From: Desulfobacterales bacterium
GTDB lineage: Bacteria > Desulfobacterota > Desulfobacteria > Desulfobacterales > Desulfosalsimonadaceae
NCBI GenBank assembly: GCA_018399455.1
Contig: JAGYOT010000015.1
Location: forward strand, 1 to 12,366
Reading direction: 5' to 3'
DNA: 12,366 nt
Below, piece after piece: positions 1 through 7,648 of this stretch. The notes below the pieces were generated by a model. It did no database searches, was not told the origin of the DNA, and worked only from the letters and a program-made list of their open reading frames with translations. How positions within the stretch are numbered: position 1 is the first letter of the stretch; the number at the start of each line of letters is the position of its first letter. Made by a program: the position numbers and the translations under genes.

Positions 1-16
1 TAAAATATCAAAAGCG

Positions 17-60
17 GCCGGGACGCAGTTCTGATAAGAGCATCGGACCAACGTTCCGGC
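17..60 (+). promoter_or_regulatory. Imperfect stem-loop upstream of mfd
   Basis: A long imperfect hairpin ends 40 bases before the mfd start codon. The outer stem pairs 17-25 (gccgggacg) with 52-60 (cgttccggc) over nine pairs, one of them G.U. After a small internal loop, 30-35 (ttctgat region) pairs with 42-47 (atcgga) over six pairs, again with one G.U, closed by a six-base loop. Both non-Watson-Crick pairs are G.U when read as + strand RNA but C.A on the other strand, which favours a + strand transcript. No T-tract follows the stem, so it is not a standard intrinsic terminator. It could be an untranslated leader structure, a repeated extragenic palindrome, or chance pairing in the tail of an upstream gene. 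Confidence 0.35.
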
Positions 61-100
61 AAGCTTATATCGGTTTTCGATTCAACGGATATTTCCGCTT

Positions 101-3100
101 ATGTTTCATTCAGCTTTTACAGAAACCGTAAAGCGACTGACGGCAGATATTGAATCCGGCAAAAGACGGGTCTGTACCCATGCGCTCGGATCTGATCAGG
201 CCTTTGTTGCCGCGCAGATGGCCGGGCGTATCAAACGCCCCATGGCCATGGTTTTGCCCACCCATCAAATGTGCGAACGTATCGCGACGGATCTGCAGTT
301 TTTTATGGGCGATGCCAACCGTGAAACGACAATTTTCAGGCCCTATCATATCCTGCCTTTCAAACAGATTGCTTATCATAATGAAACCGCGGCCCGCCGC
401 ATTCATCTTTTGTACCGCCTGGCCGCCAATGCCGCAGACAATCTGATCGTCCTGCTTCCCGCAGAAACTCTTTTGCAGCGGCTTATCCCCAAATCCATTC
501 TTACCGGCTTTGCTGAGCTGGTCATGGCGGGAGAGGATTTGGAGCGTGAGGCTTTCATCGCCCATTTGCATGCCGGCGGATACAGCCACACCGCACTGGT
601 TGAGGAGCCGGGAGAATATGCAGTCCGCGGCGGGATCATTGACGTCTTCTCCCCGATGCATGCCCAGCCTGTCCGAATTGAACTGTTCGGCGACAGCGTG
701 GATTCCCTGCGGTTTTTTTCACCCCGGACGCAGCGCCAGACCCGGAGCATTGATGAGGCTGTTATTCTGCCGGCAAAAGAAGTGGTGCTTCATAAACACT
801 GGCTTGATGGCATGATCCGCCGGGTTCGGGAAAATGGGCCCGATCTCGGGCTTTCGGATGAACAAGCCGAGCGCTTTATCGCCCGGGTCCGCAATAAGGG
901 GGTCTTTAACGGCCTGGATAGTCTGCTGCCTTTGATTTATTCCCGCCTGGACACATTTTTTGATTATGCCCCGGCCGATATGATTTGGATTCAAACAGAG
1001 CCGGGAGAGATTGAAAAGGAGGCGATGCGGGCTGAAAACCGTGCAATGCGCAACTATCTCCAGGCTACCAATGACGATCGGCTGTGTGTGGAGCCTTCGC
1101 ACCTGTATGGGGCATGGAAGGATGTCTCCGCAAGCCTTTCCGACCGGGCCGGACTCACCTTTCGCTGCCTGCCGGCAGTGGAGCCGGGGACGGCGGAGAC
1201 AACGACCATTGCCTTGGATACTGAAACAAATGATGCCTTATCTTCCCGTCTCACGAAAGGGGACAAGGATGAGCAGGCCTTAAAACCGCTTGCGGACTGG
1301 ATTGAACAACAGCGCACCGCCGGATTTCTGACACTGCTGGTCTGCGGCACAGACTCGCAGGCCCGGCGGACTCAGGAACTGCTTCAACCGTACGGACTAT
1401 CCCTTGACATATCTGATGCTCCGGCGCCGTTGAAACTTCGGCCCGGCCATGCCTGGATTTATGTAGGGCAGCTGGATCAGGGCTTTATCCTGCCCTCCGC
1501 CGCCCTGGCCATTATTACCGAATCTGAAATATTTGGCAGTCGAATGCCCCGCAGACCCAGAAAAAAGCAGCATGCCCGGGTGCAGACCCAGCTGCTCGAC
1601 TTCGGTGAGCTGAATTTGGATGATCTGGTAGTCCATGTGGAGCATGGCATCGGCATGTACAAAGGTTTGATAAAACTCACGGTTGACGGGATAACCGGCG
1701 ATTTCTTAAACCTCTGCTATAAGGGCGGGGACAAGCTGTATCTTCCGGTGGACCGAATGCAGCTGGTCCAGAAATACATGGGCGTGGAGGGCATTGAACC
1801 GTCTCTGGACAAGCTTGGCGGCAAATCCTGGCAGCGCTCCCGGGCCAGGGCCAAAGATTCGGCCGAAAAAATCGCCAACGAACTTCTTGAGCTGTATGCT
1901 GCCCGGAAAACGGGCAGGGGGCATGCCTTCAGTCCGCCGGACAGCTATTACAAAGACTTTGAGGCCGGTTTTCCTTTTGAGGAAACGACCGATCAGTTAA
2001 AGGCCATCGATGATGTGATAACAGACATGGAGCAGGATCAGCCAATGGATCGCCTGATATGCGGCGATGTGGGCTACGGCAAAACCGAAGTTGCGCTTCG
2101 TGCTGCCTTTAAAACAGTCAATGACGGAAAACAGGTCGCTCTCCTGGTACCGACAACGATTTTGGCGGAACAGCATTTTGTCACATTTTCTGAGCGGTTT
2201 GAGCGGTATCCGGTTCATATCGAATGCCTGAGCCGTTTTCGTTCCCGAAAAGAACAGCGGCGGATTGTGGAGCATGTCAAACAGGGCAGGACTGATATTG
2301 TTATCGGCACCCATCGACTGCTTCAGAAAGACGTGGCATTCAAAGATCTGGGCCTGATTGTGATCGACGAGGAACAGCGCTTCGGGGTCAAGCACAAGGA
2401 GAATCTGAAAAAGCTTAGAAACACGGTGGATGTTTTGTCCATGACCGCAACCCCCATTCCCCGCACCCTTCATATGTCGCTTCTGGGGGTTCGCGATATC
2501 AGTGTCATCCAGACTCCACCCGAGCTTCGGCGACCGATCATCTCCTATGTCTCGGAGTTTGATCCGATGGTGATCACAGAGGCCGTTCAAAACGAGCTTG
2601 AACGCGGGGGTCAGATATTTTTTGTACACAACAATATCAATACGATCTGGAATACCGCCAGTTATCTGCAGGACCTGGTGCCGGAGGTCCGTATGGGGGT
2701 GGCTCACGGAAGGCTTGAGGAGGATGAACTCGAACGGGTCATGTATCAGTTCATGAACCGGGAAATCGATATGCTGGTCTGTACCACCATCGTCGAGTCC
2801 GGTCTTGATATACCAAACGCCAATACCATGATCATCAACCGGGCCGACCGCTTCGGTCTGGCTCAAATATACCAGCTAAGGGGCCGTATCGGCCGCTCCA
2901 ATGAACAGGCCTATGCCTACCTGTTTGTCCCCAAGGAGGCAGCCCTTACCCGGGATGCCCGGAAACGGCTCAGGGTGTTAATGGAGCACAGCGACCTGGG
3001 CGCAGGCTTCCAGATCGCCATGAACGACCTGAAGATCCGTGGCGGTGGGGCTGCCCTGGGAGTTGAGCAGTCCGGGCGTATTGCAGCAGTCGGGTATGAC

Positions 3101-3613
3101 ATGTTCTTGAAACTGCTTGAAGAATCGGTTTCCCGTCTGAAGGGAAAGCCTGTCGCGGAAGCACTCGAGCCCGAGATCAACATTCCCGTTTCGGTTCATA
3201 TTCCTGAGCGCTATATCGCCGAAATTAACCAGCGGATGGCTGTTTACCGGCGTCTGGCCCGAATGAACGAATTAAAAGAGGTTGCAGATATCAAATCAGA
3301 GCTCACCGACCGCTACGGGCCGCTTCCGGAGCCTGCCCAGAACCTGCTTATAAAAATCATGCTGCGTATCATTGCCATTAAAGCGGGCGTCAAGCGGCTG
3401 GATCTGGCGGACGGACGCATGAGCCTCGCCTTCTCGGAACAGCATCAGGCCCATCCGATGGGTCTGATGGATTTGATCGATCTGACTCCCGATCGATTTC
3501 AGTTCAGTCCGGAGAATACACTAACCGTTAAAATGTCGGTTAACGGAACGCCCAGATTGATGGCGGAGGCGAAAAACACCTTGATGGAAATCGCAAGGCA
3601 TGTTAATTATTAA
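101..3613 (+). CDS. mfd: Transcription-repair coupling factor Mfd
   Basis: Mfd is the ATP-driven DNA translocase that removes RNA polymerase stalled at lesions and recruits UvrA for nucleotide excision repair. The 1170 residues match the usual length (about 1150). Domains in order: a UvrB-like N-terminal module (about 1-390) with no intact Walker A, as expected for Mfd; the CarD-like RNA-polymerase-interacting domain starting near D500; the RecG-like translocase with Walker A GDVGYGKTE (655-663, K661), DEEQ box (756-759), motif TATP (782-785) and motif VI QLRGRIGRS (925-933); the TRG region with NDLKIRGGG near 975; and the C-terminal TRCF domain (about 1030-1130). ATG 101 is the first possible start after an in-frame stop at 35-37. 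Its ribosome binding site is weak (cgga at 86-89). The next gene follows 33 bases after the stop. Identity is essentially certain. Confidence 0.98.
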   Translation: MFHSAFTETVKRLTADIESGKRRVCTHALGSDQAFVAAQMAGRIKRPMAMVLPTHQMCERIATDLQFFMGDANRETTIFRPYHILPFKQIAYHNETAARRIHLLYRLAANAADNLIVLLPAETLLQRLIPKSILTGFAELVMAGEDLEREAFIAHLHAGGYSHTALVEEPGEYAVRGGIIDVFSPMHAQPVRIELFGDSVDSLRFFSPRTQRQTRSIDEAVILPAKEVVLHKHWLDGMIRRVRENGPDLGLSDEQAERFIARVRNKGVFNGLDSLLPLIYSRLDTFFDYAPADMIWIQTEPGEIEKEAMRAENRAMRNYLQATNDDRLCVEPSHLYGAWKDVSASLSDRAGLTFRCLPAVEPGTAETTTIALDTETNDALSSRLTKGDKDEQALKPLADWIEQQRTAGFLTLLVCGTDSQARRTQELLQPYGLSLDISDAPAPLKLRPGHAWIYVGQLDQGFILPSAALAIITESEIFGSRMPRRPRKKQHARVQTQLLDFGELNLDDLVVHVEHGIGMYKGLIKLTVDGITGDFLNLCYKGGDKLYLPVDRMQLVQKYMGVEGIEPSLDKLGGKSWQRSRARAKDSAEKIANELLELYAARKTGRGHAFSPPDSYYKDFEAGFPFEETTDQLKAIDDVITDMEQDQPMDRLICGDVGYGKTEVALRAAFKTVNDGKQVALLVPTTILAEQHFVTFSERFERYPVHIECLSRFRSRKEQRRIVEHVKQGRTDIVIGTHRLLQKDVAFKDLGLIVIDEEQRFGVKHKENLKKLRNTVDVLSMTATPIPRTLHMSLLGVRDISVIQTPPELRRPIISYVSEFDPMVITEAVQNELERGGQIFFVHNNINTIWNTASYLQDLVPEVRMGVAHGRLEEDELERVMYQFMNREIDMLVCTTIVESGLDIPNANTMIINRADRFGLAQIYQLRGRIGRSNEQAYAYLFVPKEAALTRDARKRLRVLMEHSDLGAGFQIAMNDLKIRGGGAALGVEQSGRIAAVGYDMFLKLLEESVSRLKGKPVAEALEPEINIPVSVHIPERYIAEINQRMAVYRRLARMNELKEVADIKSELTDRYGPLPEPAQNLLIKIMLRIIAIKAGVKRLDLADGRMSLAFSEQHQAHPMGLMDLIDLTPDRFQFSPENTLTVKMSVNGTPRLMAEAKNTLMEIARHVNY

Positions 3614-3646
3614 ATATTTTATACTTATAAGTTAAAGGAATCATTC

Positions 3647-4657
3647 ATGCAGGTTATATGGCAATTTATTCGGTTCAAGGTCTTTGTTTGTTGGATCCTG
3701 TTGGTTTTGTGCTGGCTTGCGGGCACTGTACTTGCTGCTGAAACCTCCTTTACTGAAACCGTGGATCGGATTGTTGCCATTGTCAATGACGACGTCATCC
3801 GGTTAAAAGAGTTTGAAGCGGCTTTTGCACCGGTGGAAAAACAGATCCGGTCGCAAAACCTTCCGGCAGCCAAAACCCGGGGGTTAATTGAAAAACAACG
3901 CAAGGCGTTGTTAAACCAATTAATCCAGCGTACCCTGGCGGATCAGGTAATTGAAAGAGAGGGCATCTCCGTATCGAAAGCCGAAGTTGACGGTGCCATT
4001 GAACAGGTAAAATCGATGAACGGGTATACGGATGAGATGCTACTGCGCTCCTTGAGCATGAATGGAGTGGACATGAAAACCTACCGGGAGGAAATCCGGC
4101 GCCAGATTCTTCAGAGCAAACTGGTCAACCGGAAAGTCAAATCCAATGTTGTGATAACGGATGAGGATATCCGGGAATACCATGAGGCGCATCCGAAAAT
4201 GGGGCATAGTGAGACGAAATATCACCTGAAAAACATTTTCATGGCATGCGGCGACAGCGTCGATGCCGCCGACCGCAAAGAGATCCGACAGAGAATGGAA
4301 AAAGCGTTGAATGAGTTGAACGACGGCCGCTCCTTTGAGGCGGTGGCCCGTAAATACTCGGAAGGCAGCAATGCTTCAGACGGCGGGGAACTGGGGACAT
4401 TCAGTTTAAACGATCTGCAGCAGAAGCTCCGAGAAGTGATTCAAAACCTTGACCCGGGTGAAATTTCCGGAATTGTTGAAACCGACCAGGGCTTTCAGAT
4501 TTTTTATGTTTCCGAAATCGTGAAACCCACGGATAAAGCCCTTGAATCTGTTTACGACGAGATCAGAAAACAGTTATATGAGCAAGCAGTTAACGAAAAA
4601 TTCCAGGAATGGATAGAAGGATTGCGGCAAGACTCCCATATTAAAATAATTTACTGA
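3647..4657 (+). CDS. SurA-like periplasmic chaperone with one divergent parvulin domain
   Basis: This is a 336-residue exported protein of the SurA/PpiC group, which escorts unfolded outer-membrane proteins through the periplasm. A signal peptide is clear: basic residues R9 and K11, a hydrophobic core (12-29) and a likely signal peptidase I site after VLA (A30). It is not a lipoprotein, because L21 precedes C22. A SurA-type N-terminal chaperone domain (about 35-160) carries the characteristic opening VDRIVAIVNDDVI. A single parvulin domain (about 191-290) contains the family signature SDGGELGTF. E. coli SurA has two parvulin domains. The two usual parvulin histidines appear replaced: HIL is NIF (N196) and GYH is GFQ (Q284), so isomerase activity is doubtful. 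A good ribosome binding site (aaagga, 3634-3639) lies 7 bases before the ATG. The family is confident; calling it the surA ortholog is less so. Confidence 0.9.
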   Translation: MQVIWQFIRFKVFVCWILLVLCWLAGTVLAAETSFTETVDRIVAIVNDDVIRLKEFEAAFAPVEKQIRSQNLPAAKTRGLIEKQRKALLNQLIQRTLADQVIEREGISVSKAEVDGAIEQVKSMNGYTDEMLLRSLSMNGVDMKTYREEIRRQILQSKLVNRKVKSNVVITDEDIREYHEAHPKMGHSETKYHLKNIFMACGDSVDAADRKEIRQRMEKALNELNDGRSFEAVARKYSEGSNASDGGELGTFSLNDLQQKLREVIQNLDPGEISGIVETDQGFQIFYVSEIVKPTDKALESVYDEIRKQLYEQAVNEKFQEWIEGLRQDSHIKIIY

Positions 4658-4746
4658 AACAGGGTGTTACAGATTGCCTTTTTTCGATATTTGCCATATG
4701 TTGATTAGAATCTAAAGCACGTTTATAGAGAATTCAGGGATTATCT

Positions 4747-5505
4747 TTGGAGACAAACCGGTTCTATACGGACTCAAGCCCGGTATCGTTTGGTCGCTAT
4801 ATCAAAGCGATCCGCGAGCAGATGGGTGTAGACCTGGAAACTGTTTCCGAGGCGCTGAAGGTCAGCCGTCACAAGCTGTCGCTGATCGAAGCCGAAGATC
4901 ATGAGGGCCTGCCTGATGACATATACATTAAGGGCACCCTCCGGGCTTATGCAGACTATATCGGCATTGACGCCGACGATCTCATTGATCGCTATGAAAT
5001 CAACCGCGCGGCTTATACCGGCCGGGACACATCAGCCAAGCCATTTAAGCGGCACAGGGAAAAATTGTTGCCCCGCGTGATTTTATTGTTTTTTTTGCTT
5101 CTGATCATCGGCGGTGCGTCAGTTTCTGCTTTTTATCTGCGGGACATGGTTCTGCCGCCCGAGCCTATGGATAAAAACCTGCAAACCCCTGCGCAGATAG
5201 CTGCAGAAACCGACATGACCCCCGAGGAACCGGCAACCGACCCAAAGGGGGAAAAACTGGTGTTGATTATCGATACTGTTAAACGAACATGGATCAAGAT
5301 CAACATCGACGGCGAGGAGCCCTTGGAATATTTGCTTCGCCCAAAGGATCATGTGGAGCTTGAAGCGGAGTCGTATTATAACCTGTTGATCGGAAACGCG
5401 GGCGGATTACGGATGCGTTTAAACGGCACGCCGGTTCATGTGCCCGGAGACGATGGCGAAGTTGTGACCCTGAAACTTCCACAGCATCAATCTGCCATGA
5501 ATTGA
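4747..5505 (+). CDS. RodZ-like membrane protein with cytoplasmic HTH and DUF4115 domain
   Basis: A 252-residue protein with the RodZ layout. It has a cytoplasmic HTH of the HTH_25/Xre type (about 14-85, including the stretch VSRHKLSLIEAED), one transmembrane segment (about 111-131, VILLFFLLLIIGG), a Pro/Glu-rich linker (135-168) and a C-terminal DUF4115 beta domain (about 169-248) containing TWIKINIDG. In rod-shaped bacteria RodZ links MreB filaments to the cell-wall elongation machinery; that role is inferred from architecture only. The start is TTG at 4747, preceded by caggga (4735-4740) at 6 bases. An in-frame stop lies at 4726-4728, and the next ATG codon (M26) would cut into the HTH, so TTG is the best choice. 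An 89-base gap precedes it and mgtE begins 7 bases after it. No mre genes are in view. Confidence 0.88.
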   Translation: METNRFYTDSSPVSFGRYIKAIREQMGVDLETVSEALKVSRHKLSLIEAEDHEGLPDDIYIKGTLRAYADYIGIDADDLIDRYEINRAAYTGRDTSAKPFKRHREKLLPRVILLFFLLLIIGGASVSAFYLRDMVLPPEPMDKNLQTPAQIAAETDMTPEEPATDPKGEKLVLIIDTVKRTWIKINIDGEEPLEYLLRPKDHVELEAESYYNLLIGNAGGLRMRLNGTPVHVPGDDGEVVTLKLPQHQSAMN

Positions 5506-5512
5506 AACCAAA

Positions 5513-6868
5513 ATGCTGGGTGAGCGCAACAAAATATTGGTTGAAACCATTAAACGGCTCTTGCGCCGTGGGTATCACTCACGCCTGAAGAAAATTCTCA
5601 CCAAAATCCATGCGGCAGATCTCTCTGCCATGTTCCCCTCCCTTTCCGCCCACCACCAGAGGGAGCTGTTTCATTTAATCGACGACAGAGAAAAACGGGG
5701 AATCGTTCTAAGCGAGCTGGATGAGGATATCATTTTAAACCTGATTGAAGAACTGGATGTCAGCGAATTGGTGGCAATTCTTGAATCCATGCCTTCTGAT
5801 GACGGCAGTGCGCTCCTTCGTATGCTGCCGCAGGTCAAAGCTGATGCTGTAATCGAATGGATGAAAAAATCTGGCTCGGAAGAAGTCGAGGGCCTGCTCA
5901 AGTATGCAGATGATACGGCCGGGGCAATCATGATCCCGGATTTTATCGCGCTTCATGAGGAGATGACCGCCAGTGAAGTGATTCAATCGCTCCAGACCAC
6001 GGAGTTCAAAGATGTGGAGATGCCCTTCTACATCTATGTGATCAATGAAAATAACCGCCTGGTGGGCGTCTGCTCCCTTAGGCAGCTGGTCGTGGTTCCG
6101 CCGGAAACTCCGTTGAAACGGTTTATGGCCACTGATGTCGTTTCCGTCAGACCGGATATGGACCAGGAGGATGTGGCCAAAACAGTGGCGCGCTATAATT
6201 TTCTGGCGGTGCCGGTCGTTGATGAAGAGCAGAAGATGATAGGCGTTGTGACGGTAGACGATGTAATTGACGTTTTCCGGGAGGAGGCTACGGAAGATAT
6301 TCTCAAAATGGCCGGTGCCGGGGAGGAATTCGTTGAAACCAAATCGGTTCTGCGAAGCACCCGTATCCGGCTGCCCTGGTTGTTTGCCAGTTTCGTGGGC
6401 GGTATTATCGCAGTCTTCATCATCGGGCATTTTGAGGAAAGCTTAAAGCGTATTTCCTACCTGGCCGCCTTTATTCCGGTGATTATGGGGATGGGGGGAA
6501 ACATTGGCATCCAATCCTCAACCATTGTTGTCCGCGGAATTGCCACCGGCCGCATTAACATCAGGCATCTCTGGCAGGTGGTATCCAAGGAGCTCTGCAT
6601 AGGCTTAATCCTGGGCAGCATATACGGCCTGATACTGGCCATTCTGGCCCAAATCCACTACAATGCCGGGATGGTCGCCGTCTCGGTGGGGGTCGGGGTG
6701 GTGTCCTCCATGTCGATTGCCGCCCTGGTCGGCTCGCTTCTGCCCATGATATTCGCCCGTTTCAGTGTAGACCCGGCCGTTGCCACCGGCCCGTTTGTCA
6801 CCACCTCCATTGATATCCTAAGCGTTTTTTTCTATTTCCAGCTGGCCACCTTTTTTCTTGGGATGTGA
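5513..6868 (+). CDS. mgtE: Magnesium transporter MgtE
   Basis: MgtE is a homodimeric inner-membrane Mg2+ channel gated by cytoplasmic Mg2+ sensing. At 451 residues it has the family's standard length and order. First come the MgtE N domain (about 30-135) and a tandem CBS pair (about 140-262, with DDVIDVFREEATEDI from D249), then a connecting plug region and a five-helix membrane domain (about 285-451). The signature PVIMGMGGNIGIQSS starts at P322, and the last helix carries D434 in TTSIDIL, which by position corresponds to the pore Mg2+-binding aspartate known from Thermus MgtE (inference). No convincing ribosome binding site precedes ATG 5513, only 7 bases after the rodZ-like stop, so translational coupling is likely. 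No Mg2+ riboswitch is visible nearby. The next gene starts 3 bases after the stop. Confidence 0.96.
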   Translation: MLGERNKILVETIKRLLRRGYHSRLKKILTKIHAADLSAMFPSLSAHHQRELFHLIDDREKRGIVLSELDEDIILNLIEELDVSELVAILESMPSDDGSALLRMLPQVKADAVIEWMKKSGSEEVEGLLKYADDTAGAIMIPDFIALHEEMTASEVIQSLQTTEFKDVEMPFYIYVINENNRLVGVCSLRQLVVVPPETPLKRFMATDVVSVRPDMDQEDVAKTVARYNFLAVPVVDEEQKMIGVVTVDDVIDVFREEATEDILKMAGAGEEFVETKSVLRSTRIRLPWLFASFVGGIIAVFIIGHFEESLKRISYLAAFIPVIMGMGGNIGIQSSTIVVRGIATGRINIRHLWQVVSKELCIGLILGSIYGLILAILAQIHYNAGMVAVSVGVGVVSSMSIAALVGSLLPMIFARFSVDPAVATGPFVTTSIDILSVFFYFQLATFFLGM

Positions 6869-6871
6869 CCC

Positions 6872-7642
6872 ATGCTCCCGTTTTCCTCGTCCGGAATTCT
6901 TCTGCGCCGAACTGAATTCGGCGACTATGATTGGATTCTGACCCTTCTCACCCTTTCCCAGGGCAAGCTGTCGATGATTGCCAAGTATGCCAGAAAAAGC
7001 CGCAAGCGGTTTTCCGGAACACTCGAACTTTTCTCTGAAATCGGCTTTATCGGTGCTTATCCCCGGAAAGGAGGACTGCCGATTCTGCAGGAGGCCTGGA
7101 TCAAGCAGCCCTTTACCGGAATTCGGAACGATTTTGAAAGGACCGCCTATGCCAGCTACTGGGGGGAACTGCTGCTTACCTGGCTTGAGGAGGGGAAGGC
7201 TCAGACAAAGATTTATCACCTCCTGCGCTACGGACTCCAGTCCCTTCACAGCGGGGTATCCCCGGGGATTACCAGCATCGTTTTTCAGCTCTATCTGTTA
7301 AAGTTCTCCGGGCTCTCTCCGGATCTTGAAAGATGCAGCCGTTGCCGTACGGATCTGGACCGGATACCGGGAGAAAGCTGCGGCTTTGATCTTGCAAAGG
7401 GCGGGCTGGTATGCCAGAACTGCATATCTGAACGGAGCTTGCCGTATCCGCTCACAAAAGGAACCATCAAGCAGCTGCGCTGGATACAGACAAGCCGCCT
7501 TGAAAATATTGATCGGCTTAAATTTACGGGGCGCGCGGTTAATGAGAGTCTTGTTTTTCTGGAGGCATTTGTGCCCTACCATCTTGGAAGGGATCCCAAG
7601 AGCCGCAGATTTTTAATCCATGTTCGGCAACTGAGATGCTAA
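6872..7642 (+). CDS. recO: DNA repair protein RecO
   Basis: RecO works with RecR (and RecF) to load RecA onto SSB-coated single-stranded DNA and to anneal strands during gap repair. The 256 residues fit the family. The N-terminal OB-fold (about 1-80) opens in the typical way with GILLRRTEFGDYDWILTLLT. A helical region follows, then a four-cysteine zinc-finger-type site at C155, C158, C181 and C184 (CSRC and CQNC), and a helical C-terminus. Not all RecO proteins keep these cysteines; here they look intact. The start ATG at 6872 lies 3 bases after the mgtE stop, with a short ggga (6860-6863) inside the end of mgtE as a possible ribosome binding site. The GHMP kinase gene follows after 6 bases. 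recF and recR are not in this window. Confidence 0.95.
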   Translation: MLPFSSSGILLRRTEFGDYDWILTLLTLSQGKLSMIAKYARKSRKRFSGTLELFSEIGFIGAYPRKGGLPILQEAWIKQPFTGIRNDFERTAYASYWGELLLTWLEEGKAQTKIYHLLRYGLQSLHSGVSPGITSIVFQLYLLKFSGLSPDLERCSRCRTDLDRIPGESCGFDLAKGGLVCQNCISERSLPYPLTKGTIKQLRWIQTSRLENIDRLKFTGRAVNESLVFLEAFVPYHLGRDPKSRRFLIHVRQLRC

Positions 7643-7648
7643 CCGAAA

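Noticed and set aside
1997..2866. 289-codon open frame on the - strand inside mfd
   Set aside because: It lies antisense to the most conserved helicase part of mfd. Its protein is low in recognisable motifs and shows no family features; it is explained by codon bias of the + strand gene.
3614..3646. AT-rich gap after mfd with TATACT and TATAAG, as a promoter for the surA-like gene
   Set aside because: Good -10-like words occur, but no -35 box is found at proper spacing, and the start point would fall on the ribosome binding site. AT-rich intergenic sequence explains it.
4701..4729. Possible sigma70-type promoter TTGATT - 17 bases - TATAGA before the rodZ-like gene
   Set aside because: Each hexamer matches the consensus at only four of six positions, and the transcript would start about at the ribosome binding site (4735-4740), leaving almost no leader.
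4658..4746. Intrinsic terminator at the T-run (about 4679-4685) after the surA-like gene
   Set aside because: The run of T's has no stable stem directly before it; the only pairing partner is more than 40 bases upstream.
5735..6430. 231-codon open frame on the - strand inside mgtE
   Set aside because: It is antisense to well-conserved MgtE N and CBS domains, with a His/Asp-rich composition typical of shadow frames.
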